Made by a program: the position numbers and the translations under genes. A DNA stretch of 64,000 nt, taken from positions 7,087,060 through 7,151,059 of the forward strand of contig OZ038434.1 in assembly GCA_964036275.1 (NCBI GenBank), in the 5' to 3' direction. This DNA comes from Litoditis marina. Taxonomy: Eukaryota > Nematoda > Chromadorea > Rhabditida > Rhabditidae. Each line of letters opens with the position of its first letter. The first letter of the stretch is position 1. Of the stretch, positions 12,800 to 26,640 are shown in pieces. The notes beneath the pieces were generated by a model. That model was given only the letters and a program-made list of their open reading frames with translations. It made no database searches and had not been told where the DNA came from.

Positions 12800-15700
12800 T
12801 CATCTTATTTCCTTCTCTAGTAAGCGGATCTTTCCGAATAAATTTCCTATACATACGTGCAGCTGCCGATTGCAATTTTGTTAATGTCATAATTTTTGCG
12901 GAACCCATGTCATGAATGTTTTATGAGCTACGTTGGTAGAATTGCATGAAAGGCAGTTATATATTTGAATCAGCACTCGGAATAATATAGTTCTGTAGTA
13001 AAACAAAGGTCGTAATTGTTTATTGCGTGATGGGATCATGTGAATCTGAGAATCGTTTTGAGTTTTATCGTACTCGAAAGCTTTTAACATGACATTCGGT
13101 ATTTGGTATAGTTCCTGTCAACCCCACGTGAATTCCTACAGTCAACTGTTAGTTTTTTTGATTGATTCATTTACATGCAAGCATGTGAGATACATAGAGA
13201 AACAGAAAGTAAATGAAAACCTACTGAATTTGAGCAATATGAAAACAATAATCGAAACCATGATTAACAGAAAAGTGAACATTGAACGTTTTTGTTTTAG
13301 TTTTTTTTTTCCGAAGATTGTTTTCAAAAAGATGGATGTTATAGCAAATCATGTACAAAGGTTCTCAGATGTACAGATTTATGCTAAAAAAAAACTTTAT
13401 ATTGTAAATCTTTAACCTACCTATTCTTGAACATATGTCATTCCGCTGCGAGAGTTGTACCATCATCCTCAATACCCGCTGCTCTTCGTGGTCATCGAAA
13501 GTAACGGCCTTTTTGAATTTGAATCCGCGCGGCGCCCGGCTTTTTCGAAACGGTGACAATACGAGTTTTGTCCGCCAATCCACTAGGCAAATTAGCATGA
13601 GAAATCGGGAGGAAGGCGCATTGTCCCAGTTTGGTACTTTCAGTCACTAAAGGAAGGAAACCATGTTTGGTTGGATTTGAATGTGAACGAGATAGACAAA
13701 CGTGAAAATTGGTTGTTGGAAACGTAAGACATCAAACTGAGCCATTGTGTATATGACTAATGTATTTTACCTGACATTTAGTTTGTGTCACCCGTTTCTC
13801 ACAATGTTGCATTAGCTGTATACTATTCTTCAAATTTTTTTTGGGGATGTTGGGAACTATAATTAATAGTTGAAAAAGCAGAACAGTGACGTGATTAGTA
13901 CGCAGTAACTACTGTTATAGTTGAGGGTTTGTGTGAAGGTGTTATTTCTCATCGTATTCGTACCCGAGTTGTTGTCTTGAATCGCAAAACATCTGCCGGA
14001 GTAATTTGGGTGTGAAGTCGCAGTGTAACTGTAACCTGATCCGCAGGTCTTCTAGGTGCTGATCCCCATTGTAATCCTGCCACGAACAGACAATTTCAGA
14101 AATACGACACCCCGAAAAAAAATGGAGTAATTGAGGGTCACGTCCGGCCGAATTCGAATACAAAACACAAAATAGTCCAAACAAGTAATTACCAGGCAAC
14201 TATAAAACAGCGTACAGCGTATGGATCACATCAGTATTTGGTGAAGGTGTGGAACTTTGAAAATTGAAAGCTGTTTACGATTTTACATGGTCTTCTGGTT
14301 AAACCTGTACTTTGAACCTGATCAATGCTAAAAACAGGTTATCACTGAACATCTCGGGGAGGGGACATCTCTTAACAGTAGTTTCTCATAACAGTAGTTT
14401 CTCAGTTCAGTATAGCAATGTTGTTGTTTCATGTTTTTCGGGTAGAGTAGTTTTGTCTTTTATCTGATCTCATTCTATCAGCAAATTTGAGTTTTTAATG
14501 TAACATGTTAGCTTTTTTATTTTTGATTTTGAGGGATCATGAAATTGTATATTATATCTTATCTCCCTTCAATTTTCTTTGAATTATCTCTTTTCCTGCT
14601 CTCGGCATCCATATTTTCATTCTCTCTCGAAGGAGTGTTCCCGACTGGTTATAGATGTAGCTGGTAGCAACCATCATGCTATCAGGGGCCCCCTGCCACA
14701 CTGCCACCTCCCTGCTCCCAGCCTGACCCACTGGATGCATCTTACCGACAGCTGAACACATTTGATTTTCTTATTCTGCACCATATTCTTCCTCCATATG
14801 TTTTTGTACCGCTGCACATTTTGTGTAATAAATATTATTATTAACCGGGAATATGCACATTGTTCGTGTGAGATCCGGCAGATTTTAGAAATAATTAACT
14901 TGTTCCGTTTGTATACTTTGTTCAAACAGTAACACTAATCAATTTAGTTGTATGATCTCAACCCGGAGTTTGCTTTTACTTGTTACACATTATGACCAAG
15001 AAGTTCACTCTGCACGCCATTGACTGGCGCCACGAATGGTCAAGGTCTGCTAATTGGCAGGTTTTTCCTCGTTAGTGTTCAACAAGCGATGCGAGACGGA
15101 TAAGGAAAGACCTTGCCACTTTGTGAGAAACATCTTGGGTCACAAACATAGAGAACAACACGTAGTAAAACACAGAAACACGAAAACCGAACGTTGAAAA
15201 AACATGGGAGGAATACAGTTCACGTAATTTTGATGCTGAATGCAACAGACGTACAGCTGAATATAGCAATAGTTGTTTTGATGGCAGATAAATTTGTTTA
15301 TACGTGCCATCTATGGTGACTGTTCACAATCCCACATCGAAAAGTCCACCAGCCCCGTCAGATTTGATTAAAAAAAAGACTGTAAGTTTGTGTTCTAAGA
15401 CAAGTGTCAGATACGGAGCGAAGGTACTTGTTATCCTACTGGTGTAGGGTTAACACTAGAGATTATCAATAACTTATATCACTCTGAGTGAGACGAACCT
15501 TAGTAAACACGTAGCCATCATAGGTGTTTTGAAAGCTGTATGTATGAACTCGCTTTTCGTACAAGCAGCAGGTTACATCACAAGTTCGTTCGACTGTAAT
15601 TGTACTTTGACCTCCATGTGTTCGAGCGATCTTTGTAAGGTGTCGTGTGTGTGAATCAGACTACTACTCACTCTTTTAGCAGCCTGTTTCCCTTTATATA

Positions 15701-16243
15701 TTTCGAAGGTCCTACCATTCGTCTTAGTTATCGCGTTTTCAGGAACGTATCGCGGCCGTTATCCGCTTTTTCCCGTTTTCCCTCATGTCATTTTATTGTC
15801 ATCACCTCGGCGATGCGATGAGTTTCGCGCACATTTGATGAAATATTCGCTGTTTTTCATGTCGGCCGACGATTTACGAGAGCGGCAGAAAAGAGAAAAG
15901 CCGGCTGGAAGGAAGCAGCATCATAGACACCAGATCATAAATTAGGTTAGAGCAGTCTGTTTACAAGCTATTTTACTAGCTTTGATAACTGAATTTATTC
16001 TCATCATTAGAGATTATAAACTTGACACATTGCATATTATTTTTCGAAACAGTTTTGCCATGTTGCGTACTTTAAATCGAGTGAGGTTCCCTACAGTTGA
16101 ATAACCCGTTTCAAACTTTCATTATGAGTTTGAGTAAAATACAATTAACTAGCCAAATTGATGATGAGAAACAATTACTAGTCTGAAAACAACAAAAGTT
16201 GAAAGTTTGAAACAGACATATAGAAAGCAACCAAATGTGGTGA

Positions 16244-16251
16244 TGACGTCA
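16244..16251. promoter_or_regulatory. CRE-like palindrome TGACGTCA
   Basis: A perfect TGACGTCA octamer, the consensus site of CREB/ATF bZIP factors, about 6 kb upstream of the receptor start codon. A single octamer is weak evidence for function. Confidence 0.25.
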
Positions 16252-19200
16252 TAGAAACAGTCTCTTTGAGATTTTTGCGTGGTCATCATGGGGGGTAGAC
16301 ATGGGCAGAAATTTCATCGCTCACATGGTTCTCGATCAATTTTTCCGTCAACGTTTTTCGCGCGATAAAGCTTGCAAATACAAACTGAATTTGCAACCAT
16401 GAACACTACATTCTTTGTCTGTTAACAAAATCAAATCTGATCGAAGCATTGAAATAAGAGCATGTGTGTTCAGTAGTTATAATGTGGTATGGTTCAAAAT
16501 GGTAGAGAGCAGTGGTCATATAACATGTTTCCTACTGAGCTCCAGCTTAAAAAGCTTTAGTTAGAATCTTATGACTCTATATCGGGTTAAAAACTCTTTT
16601 TTCAACTCTCGTAAAAGTCGAACTATTGAGTTGCCACGTGAACTCGATTTGGGCAATTTTCTTTAAAAATTGTTGGGTTTCGAGTACAAATGCTACAATT
16701 CTGATCGAGATCTATGAAAGTTATATAACAGGTTGCCCACTTTTCTTTGTTTCATAGTTGTACGTTTTACTAGTGTAGTATCAAATTCGCTATTTTTTGG
16801 CATCAAAGCTTTTTTGCTGGTTGTTGTATACTAATTACAGCATCTCTCTGTCATTTAATTAGCATAGTCATGGGCGGAAAATCCTTTCACCTGGCCCCCG
16901 TAATTAGCGGTCTTTCTGTCTTTACTGTTCGAATATATGGGGTCAGGCAACAGGAAATAACAGCGTCCTCTCTACAACACCACACTATTCGAAAACCTCA
17001 TTCATTTTCTAGTAGCAAACCTCATTATTCATAATGCATGTTGTATTTTTTTACGGAGAGCCTTGTTACTTATTGTAAACTCAGGAATATTTTTAGTTCA
17101 TGTTTAGTGGATCCACACTACAGTTCACGCTACATCCGTGGCTCAAACATCATTTTCAAAAGAACTATATGACTGAGATTCGAACCTCAATACAGAGTGA
17201 TTTGCTTTTTGTCATCAAAACCGACTCTCCATACTGTTTTATTGTGTCTATAAATATCCGCCTGTGAAACCACTCAAATGTTTCAAGCCATTCACAATCT
17301 GACCTTCCTCATTTTTTCCATGCCCACTTATCATAATGTTGCCGTCCTCATTAGCGGAACCTTGAGCCCAAGGTTTGGTTTTGGCGAAAACCCCAAAAAC
17401 GAATTGCTAATTGTTGTCTACGATCGCAGCTTTGACTTGCCGATTTTTGTTCCGGACCGCCGCAACCCTTCCAATATTAATGAGATGCTGTGTTCTGGTT
17501 TACAAAACACTATTTTTCCTGTGAATTGTACGAAGCTGGATGGGAGGTTAAGGTTAGGTGGAAGGACAAACTCTATTTTTTTCCGGAGTTTTGATATTTT
17601 AGGTGTAGGCGAGTATGAGTAGCGTATGTAGCACTCAAGCCTACAAGGTTTGAAACAAACCTTGAGTAGTTTAGAGTTGATGCTAACTCTATGTATAACC
17701 GCTGAAACTTTGCTTATTTCTGTAAAATACTCATCGATTTCGCACGTAAACTCATGGTATCTTGCGATCAATCTCAGAAAACACGTAAAAGCACACTTGT
17801 TCGGTTGGCTTTTCGGGAAGAAAGTTGATGGTGCACTATAAAACAAAGTTTTTCGTCACCGTGACCATTTTTTCGTTGAATCGACTGTTACCAAACTGGG
17901 CGCATCTGTGCGGTCTATACAGGGAACACGGCTTTGATCTCGCCGCCAACCACGGGCACGACTCGCACCAGCTGTGTCCTTGACTATCATACTTATGCCC
18001 GTTCTCGTGCATAATTCCTCGCCTTACAGTAATGACCTCTAGCTATTCACCGATTTACGACCCGCACTATCTGATACATGCGCCCTCTTTACGGGTTCTG
18101 GTACCATGTCATCAAACCCAAGTATCTAATCCTTTTGTCGCGTTGCTGCCCTATGGTATCTCCCTCTGATTTTCTCGCTTTTTCTCGGAACAACTCGTAT
18201 GTTTATTTGCTCATCATTTCTGTTGAGTTTTCTAGTCTTGTCTCTCTGTTCATATCCCAAACTACATTTCAAAAAACACTCCTAGCACTCATATTGAGTT
18301 GGGAGGCACATAGAATATTTCGGGAACCGTAGTTTGTTCGAGTATTGTGTATTTTTCACTCCAGTTCCATGGACTAATTTTCAAAGAAAACCCCAAGGGA
18401 TAAATATTCTCACCATGTTCGATCTGATCGTAAACCGAGTTCAAGTTCAGTTTAGTTCTGTAGCTTTATCTATTAGTCTGTAAGTTAATGTGCGCGTGTT
18501 TTCAAACTTTCCTGAAGTTCAGCTCCAAAACACATATTCTTTCTTGTACTCATGAACCCGTCTCTTAAAACTGGTACTGATTTTGTTTGTCTAAAGTTGG
18601 TGGAAAACAGGATGCGGTACCAGTACTCCTTTACAACGTGTCACTTGTGATATTCCTTTACAACTTGTGATATCATTGTCACCTGTACCTATTGTAGGGG
18701 TGAAACTGGGCGTGTCCGAGAGGGTGTAGCCCCGCCTCCTGGGGTAGCGGGCACGCACCAGAAGGATCAGCAACAATGAGACATTAGTATTCTGCGAAGA
18801 CCAAAATGACTATTTATATTCATATTTGCGTTCATATTACTTAGATTAGTTCTATAATCATGTCCAATTACGTTTTGCTTGCTGATAGATGTAATCCCCA
18901 TTTTCGAGCAAAATGATAAAGTAAACCCATTTGAAACTTTTATCATTCTCCAGATATTTCTACAAGAACTGAAGTTTTAAAATGTGTATTTCGTTGTTGA
19001 ATTATGTTATGCAGTCTGTGAGGTCTAATGACTGATGAGTTCAAAACTTAAACTTCATAAACTCGATTGAAAAGTTGCTTTGTTGAGATATATCAAGGTG
19101 TGGAATCTGGAGTTTCTTTTCAGTTCCCGCCAAAAGATCACTGTTGAAGATTGTAGGCACCGAAACAGTTCGTTCGGCAATAAATTCAAATCGTTCATCA

Positions 19201-19698
19201 CACTTCGCTGTCTAGTTGCCTTTTGAAGAGGAGAACTGTTGTGAAATTCATGAAATTCACACTTTAGATAAATTCAATCACTTTTGTTTCTGTTTTATTA
19301 CTGTTATCTGCAATGTTCTACGGAATTGGGGCATTACGTGGCTCTCGATCACTTCTCCCTTGTCTCAAATCAAGTTAATAAATTTTCTCAAACTATAGAA
19401 AAAAACTTACAATCTCGTCGCTCTGATTATCGTTCGAGATACACAAAAATTACTTGAAAAAATACTGACGCTTCCAAGTTATCGTGGTTGACTTTCTTCA
19501 AGTGCAGCAGAAGTTAGTCAGAAGTTATTCTACAAAAGGAGGTTTTTCTTTTTCCCCAACAGCGCGCGCTGTTTTTACTCCTCGGCGTTGCTATTGTTGT
19601 TACCAACCTATTCGCAAACCTCTCACAGTCTAAACCCAAGTTTCCAAGATCTTACTTCTAAAATACTGTTCTATCGAAGTTTTCTCATTTTTCTACCA

Positions 19699-19722
19699 GA
19701 CTCGACTCGACTCGACTCGACT
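19699..19722 (+). repeat. (GACTC)n pentanucleotide microsatellite
   Basis: Four to five consecutive GACTC units, the last one degraded. Confidence 0.85.
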
Positions 19723-22370
19723 TGACACAATGACAATTTGTTAAATGTTGTGGACTCACTGTGATTAATGAACCGTTTTTTACTACATAATCTGGACCAG
19801 ATGTCTGTCTTGTCTTTTCTGGGTGGCCTCCTCAATCTCTCATCGTTTTTGTGTTTTGGCAGCTGCGATTTTTCTACCGTGCCTTGAAGAAAACCATTCA
19901 CATGTTTATCGCATATTTACAAGTGAATAGTTTTCTTCCAAACTTTACTGGTTGTAAAAAATCTAGCTGTAGCAGAGCACAATGACGTGTTATATTTGAA
20001 CCGAAGTTCTGTGATGTAACTCGTATCAGCGTTTCACGCAATATAATGTGTTTTTTTGAGTTTTTCAAAAAGCTCCGACACTTCTCGGTGTTTCGTTGTT
20101 TTTACATTTTGATTACACCATGTTGTAAAACCACTGTGCCAAACGTGAAAGTGGGCATGCTGCAGCGATGTGATTGGAAATTTATACTATAGTAATAATA
20201 TTTATATCACCAAGATCCTCTTAAATTCCATGCGTGCCCTTCAAATTCGAATGGAAAGTGCGTGTCGCGTGCGAATCTGAGCCAATTAGACGATGATCTG
20301 CAATTCATTCGTCCATCAGCCTCGATTAGCGCGAATTCGTAATGTACGACTACACGAATTCGCCAGCCTGCCTATAATTATAATCGCATCAGAAGATGAT
20401 CTCGAATTCCATCCTGTTCTCACGTGTTTGGCAGTTCTCAAGTAGTGAAGTACTTGTTGTACAATAATTGTTCACGGGGTTGACGCATTGAGAGCGCAAG
20501 AGTGAACCAACTTGTTTAATACATTACCATTAGAGCAGTTTGGTATATCGAAAGTTCTTCTATAAGAAGAAACTTTGAATCGGTATATCGAAAGTTGTTA
20601 ATTTTTTGTCCCATGGACTTCAATCTAACATTACGACTAAACTCTAGTTGGTAAACTTCTCGACTCTACAACTGAACCTAATATCAGAATGTGCGGGTTC
20701 ATGTGAGCTTAATTGTCTAATAGCATCACACTCTGCCAGTTACATGCCTTTCCTATTGGCTCATACCCAAATTCATCACTCACACTCATAGTAATTGAAT
20801 GCTGGCAGCAACACCCTTTTACTACTACGCACCGAGTTTGGCACCCAATAATAAACAAATTACCCAAGTTCATGTTATTTGAGTTGTTTGAAGTTCAAAT
20901 CCGCTTTTGAAGAATTTAAGCTTTTAAACAATTGAACCTGCAAACGTTCGAATGTTATTATACTTTCACGTAAAGTATTGAGTAAAATAGTGATTATACT
21001 ACAACGTTTCTAGTTAAATATGCTCGCTTGAATGTTCCAAGTCTGCCTATAAGAGTATATTTCCGTGTCTCAATGTCTGTGCTTTTCTCATCTCTCATCG
21101 TGGAAGCGACACTATAAATGCATTCCAATGCGGGATAATATGATCCGTTGCTCTCTAAATGTGCCATATATCCGGAGTTTTGAAATCGAGCCCATACTTT
21201 ATGACTTGGAGCAGTGGATTTCAAATACTCGAACTGAAATTGTAGTTGATGGACGTAAGTTCACAATAAGTTCGAAGTAATCTTCAATGTAATAATGTTT
21301 GTTTATGCTAAGTATTTATTAATATTGTCTGAAAACAAACATGATATGTATATTATTTTTTGACGTACTATTGAGTTTGAAAAATGTCACACAAATGGAA
21401 CGAGTTTGACAAGTACGATTTTTGACCATAAAAACAGTTATGTCTTCGTTGAAACCTTCCCTGGTGCAATAGCAATCGTTCCAATCCCAAGACAAGTTCG
21501 CTGTATATCTCCCTGAGAAATTCATGAGCATCTCATGAGATACTTCCGATCTTTTAATAGTAAAAGGTTTATGGTATATAGTACTATTCATCTGGTTACC
21601 TCATGAGTTCTACGGGAGATTGCTACCATCATAAAACATTCGGTAACATTTCTCTTCTCCATGCTCATTTCCCCTGCCCATTTAGCTGTTATTTATGGCA
21701 GAACTAGTTGTAATTAACTCCACGCGCACGCATTAAATTACTTCGACTAACCATGATCATGTACACATTACGTTGTAACACCCGTACATCGAAAAACCGG
21801 GTTACCGTATTCGGATGAGGCATCTGCTGCTGCAGGCTTGTCATTAAGTGTCACAACTATAGAAACGCCTGGCGCGTTGGCAATCTGCATATAGCCTACC
21901 TGCACTTGTATAAGTATATCTTCACGTCTCACATTCTAACTTGCGTTTTAACTTCTAACTGGTGGATCTCACGTCTAACGCATACGTATTCGTGCATTGA
22001 TTGCTTCCTACCAGATCACCAGAACCTTTTGACTTCTACTGTGCAAGAAAACTATGTCAGTATACAAAAACAGAAATATGGTACTCTACATGTAATTCAA
22101 TATCAATTTGGCTTTCGAGACATTTTTCGAATAACCTTGTTTTTCTCTCTCTCTGCACTAATACACTTCGCCACTGCATATTTCTTTTTATTTGCTTATA
22201 CGCACGCTCAATTTGAACATGCGCCTGAGAAAATTTGTTTATTACACACCATATTGCATTGCATACTTCTTTCGTAGCAACCTACTTTTTGTATACTCAA
22301 CTCTCGTTGTTATTCAATTTAAGAATTCTGTTACCTATATCATTCAATAAAGAGTTGTTTACTTTTTCAG

Positions 22371-22397
22371 ATTGATGAAAAACACCACAACACCGGA
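22371..22397 (+). promoter_or_regulatory. 5' UTR of the receptor after a splice acceptor
   Basis: A strong acceptor (ctttttcag, ending 22370) lies 27 bases before the ATG at 22398. With no matching upstream coding exon, it is a plausible spliced-leader trans-splice site, or the acceptor of a far upstream non-coding exon. An ATG at 22376 opens a nine-codon upstream frame that overlaps the true start. Confidence 0.5.
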
Positions 22398-25300
22398 ATG
22401 CTGACTTTATTCACACTCACATTGGCCACGGTCTCTACCTTGGATCTGAGTGAGTTTGATCTATTTTCTACTTGAATTCGTGAACTTTTTTTAGTTTTCA
22501 TAAAACTAATAGTTTTCTTCCACATATAAACCACAGAATTAGGTATAGGATACAATCGTTATTTCTCTTTTTGTACAGTGGATAATGGATATTGCGTACA
22601 TTGGTGATAATTTCGCGCATGACTACCCACGAGAAAACACTTGTACCGACGCTTCTTATCAATATGAAATTAGGATCTTACTGTATTTGATTGATTTTGT
22701 AACTTTCACTGTTAATGACCAACGTAAAACATATGTATCGCATGATCTGCAGTTCATTTTCATCTGTACTGTAGAGCAAGATTCAAATCATTCTCGCACT
22801 AGTTATCATCGTTTACCAAAATCTCAAACGCTTTCAAAGAAAAATATTAATCCAAAATTTCATTGGCACGCTGCCGAACTCTCTGTGGGAATGACGAGGA
22901 CTATAATTACCGCACACTTTCGCACGCATTTGCCTGACTTTTCACACTTGCTAATGGATGAATCCTCTGAGAGCGCGCTCTACCCGCATTAGCATATGTC
23001 GAGTACATTAACAGCCTATCGCCCTGAGGGGTCAAAGACGCCGCTCGCGAGATTCTATCACATAACGGCGGGAAATGAGTCTATTCAAAACAAATAAAAC
23101 ACATCCACAACGCCGCGAATAAACACCTCTAGAGGGATTCGCGGTTATCTAGAAACATGTGGTGTAATAACTAGGTCGGGTCAATCCGTAGAAATATAGG
23201 ATGTGGTTGAATGTCACTTCGGGACTTTGAATGTGTTTTCAAGTTCTTCATAAAACTATCATTAAACGGATTTGTCGGCGTCAGGTTCCAATAGTTAAAG
23301 GTGCACTCTTTTATATCTGATTCTCATCGAATAGATGTCGACTCCTTTTTATAGTTTTTTTTTCATCCCAGAAGTTCCTGTTTCTGTTAAACATCAGAGT
23401 AGGATGAAAATTAGCACTGTTTACTATGTGGTCTGCCCTAATATTTTCACAAAAGTGTTCAAATGGAACGATTGTGTTGTTGTATGGCTACTTTTTCCCC
23501 CGTTGTCCTCATAAATTGTGGTAATCGGTGTGGTATGGCGCCTCTGCGATGGCGCAACCTCCAACAATGAGCTACAGCTGCGAGTAGCCAAATAGACGGA
23601 TTAGGCCCGTGAAATGGAGCATCTACCCTTGATCCCGTATCTAATCTCTTGCATTTGGCGCCGAAAATTTGAATCAACGTGAACGGAATTCTCAGTTGGA
23701 GCTCATGTTACTTTGCTGAAGAAATGAAACAGGACTATTTTCACTAAAAAAAATATCTCACAAAAGTTTATTTTGAAATCGCGATCAGTACTGCGTGACC
23801 AAAGTTATCTCAAAGTTATTTCATCAAGATCACCACACGTCCACTCATATATCTGGATTCATCCGGTCTTCAAATTTCCCGTTGCTCCAATCATGTGAAC
23901 ACAATTCTACACATACTCCTTTCTTCGTTTCTATCTGCCCGTTCCCGAATGGGCCACTTAACTGTACAAACAGTTTTGTAGCTTGTAGCCGGGTAGTAAA
24001 AGAAGCAGTAGTAGTTGTAAATCATCTCAAGGGCCTTTCCCAGTGTGAAAAGCAGCAGACGGAAACGCCTGTCCCCCAGGATAAAAGCAGGCCGCCCACC
24101 CGAGTTGGGACACGCGGCCCAAAAACTGTCATAACTGATCGATGTGTTACAATTCGCACATCGTAACCTTTGGGTCCACTGGGTTGACCCGACAATAGAA
24201 CTAGGGGGAACGATTGAGCAGTAACTTTTGAAATAAACCTTGAGTATTCATGTCTCTTATGTTGTGACTTACTAAATTTGAGAACATATAACTTGACACA
24301 TTTTAAATTTTGAACATTTTTGCTGTAGAGATATATGACATATTTGCAGTGGTACACCGTACACAGACAGAGCTTTTTTAAATTTGATACACTCCAGATG
24401 ATCACTTGGAAGTTTTTTCAACTTTGGCAATAGTTGCATTTTGCGCCTCTACTCAAGCAAGATTTTTTTCTGAAGTCTTTGAGTTTTTCGTTAACAGCTC
24501 GAGTTTATCCATAACAGTCTGAATTCAACAAACAGTTCTTTGAACACGCGTTCTCGTTCGTCTTGGCGGAGTTTCTTACATTTGTAAATAACTTCATAAG
24601 CAAACAAAGCACATCGTTTTCGAGTTCTGTCAGCTATCATAAATGACAAATGTAGGTGTGCCGGGTCATCTCTATTTTTCAACATCACAACCTAAGTTTG
24701 TGTTATCGCTCGTAAATCAGTCGTGCGCAGGTGCCTAAGTGCCAATATTCATCTTCGTGTCACTAGGGCGCGAAAACAATCCAATTTACGACCACCCAGA
24801 AGTTACTGAGATTAATATAAAAAAGGCATACAATTAATGACCTTCATTAATCAAATCAAATCGATCTGACCTCAACCATGTTCGTTCATATCGATGGTAG
24901 TTTATACTCACATAGATTGAGAGGAATACTATGAAACTGTTTTTTCTGTAATTCAACCAATCAAAATTGCAATCTTTGATAATTATCCGTACACCTTAAT
25001 CTCTGTTGTCGCTCCTAAGAAGACTTCCGGGAAAGTTTGATGTAGTGCCGAATTAGATTTGGAATACTACACGCTCTCTCCTCTCAACGTGCACAAAACG
25101 TGTGTGTGAGTTGTAAGCAAAACGAAGCACAACGATTTTCGGAAACGAATTCTAGAATATTTATTTGCAAGTTTTTTTGTGATCAACCAGTAGTGTGACG
25201 CTTATCATGCATTCTGCAACTGTTTACCGTGGACGCGATAATGAGGTGTTGGTGGATTGCGCAACGGTCGGCTCGCGCTTTGTGCTCAGATTAACTTCTC

Positions 25301-26600
25301 GGCAAGCAGTCTGCTCCCGGTCAAGCACTGCACTCGCCAACAATTGAAAGGCCATGGGAACACTACAACTGGGTTGGAGAAACATTGCAATTGTTTGTGG
25401 CTTTCTATCCGAGCAAAAGAGCGTTTTGCGATAAAACAATAATGTTTGACTTTCCTGATGAACCAGAGAATAGAGAACCGACATAGAAAAGGTTATATTT
25501 CATCTCTATTCATCAAATTTAACTGATTTTCACCGGTTCATCCTGATGAGAAGTTATTTTTTTCCCGACATGAGTGCGATTCAAATATTTTGCGTCAAAA
25601 GTTTTGTTTTCCTTTTTATTGGTAGGCCTCGTGGTGAGCTATAGTATTGTGGTCGCATATTGTTTCGACTGGCCATAAAATCTGCTGTTCATGCTATTAG
25701 GCTGCGCGATTGCATCAAAAAGTCGCAGTAAAAGCCGGCCAGCAATGACGGTGAATGTAGTTATACGTCGTTAGCAAACGGGCACATATTTCCCGTCTAC
25801 TACTGCATGGTAAGAAACACAGAATAACTAGGAATTGTCTGATGTTTCTGGGTTAACTGAACTAGTTGGGAAGAAATTAAAGTGTTACAGAAACATCTAG
25901 ACTTTTAAGCATTACAAGACTATCCTATAAAAGTTCAGAATCTTCATCAACTTCGAAACATAGGGTTATTCATTGCGTATAATGGGTCATCGCGTCTTTT
26001 TCATCTTTTTTGATCAAAATGTTAATTAACGCAAATGTGTGTACACAACATTTGTAGGCTAACGCGGAGAAATTGCGTTGGTAAGGTTTCGGGGTATCAA
26101 CGAAAAATTATCACTGTATGAGTATTTGGAGGTTATCATAGTAAAACGAGAATTGAGAATGTAGAGAAAGATTAACTATGCCATGTCTGAAACACAGTTG
26201 TCTATTTGGTTTTTACGTGAAATTCAGGCAAGTGTGGATTAACTCATGAAACACAACTCTTTCATAAACCGAAAATGTCTTGGTCTCTATTTATGATAAC
26301 TATATCAGAACACTTTTCTCATCTCGGAATCTAAAATAATCATGGCTATACAACTTTTATTTACACTTCTAAACCGTATCGGTACTTTCATAGCCGAGTA
26401 ATCGAAAACATTAGTTATCTCGTTAGCTCCGTTCTCAGAGAATTATTGGTGATTACGTGGGTACAAAGAAAAGCTTCTTTGTGTGATTCGACAAAAGCCA
26501 GAACCAATTCGAATCTGCCACCATTCATGGCGTTTCTTTCTCATGCATGTAACAATACAGGGAGCGGTGACTCCAAACGTACCACCGTGTTTTGTTACAC

Positions 26601-26640
<40 letters not shown>

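Larger units (their letters stand above)
11842..22397. other. 10.5-kb intergenic region before the discoidin receptor
   Basis: No multi-exon gene could be assembled here on either strand. Single frames up to 142 codons occur, but without family features. Contents I can name: a 15-bp direct duplication at 12766-12780/12785-12799, a CRE-type octamer at 16244, a (GACTC)n run at 19699-19722, a 9-bp inverted repeat at 17645-17665 and several GC-richer stretches (15.7-15.9, 18.7 and 20.2-20.4 kb) that may be regulatory. By position it probably serves as the upstream region of the receptor gene; that is inference. Confidence 0.5.

Noticed and set aside
17278..17846. Overlapping frames of 114 codons (plus) and 142 codons (minus)
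   Set aside because: No family features, no plausible splice partners, and the two frames cover the same bases. Treated as chance.
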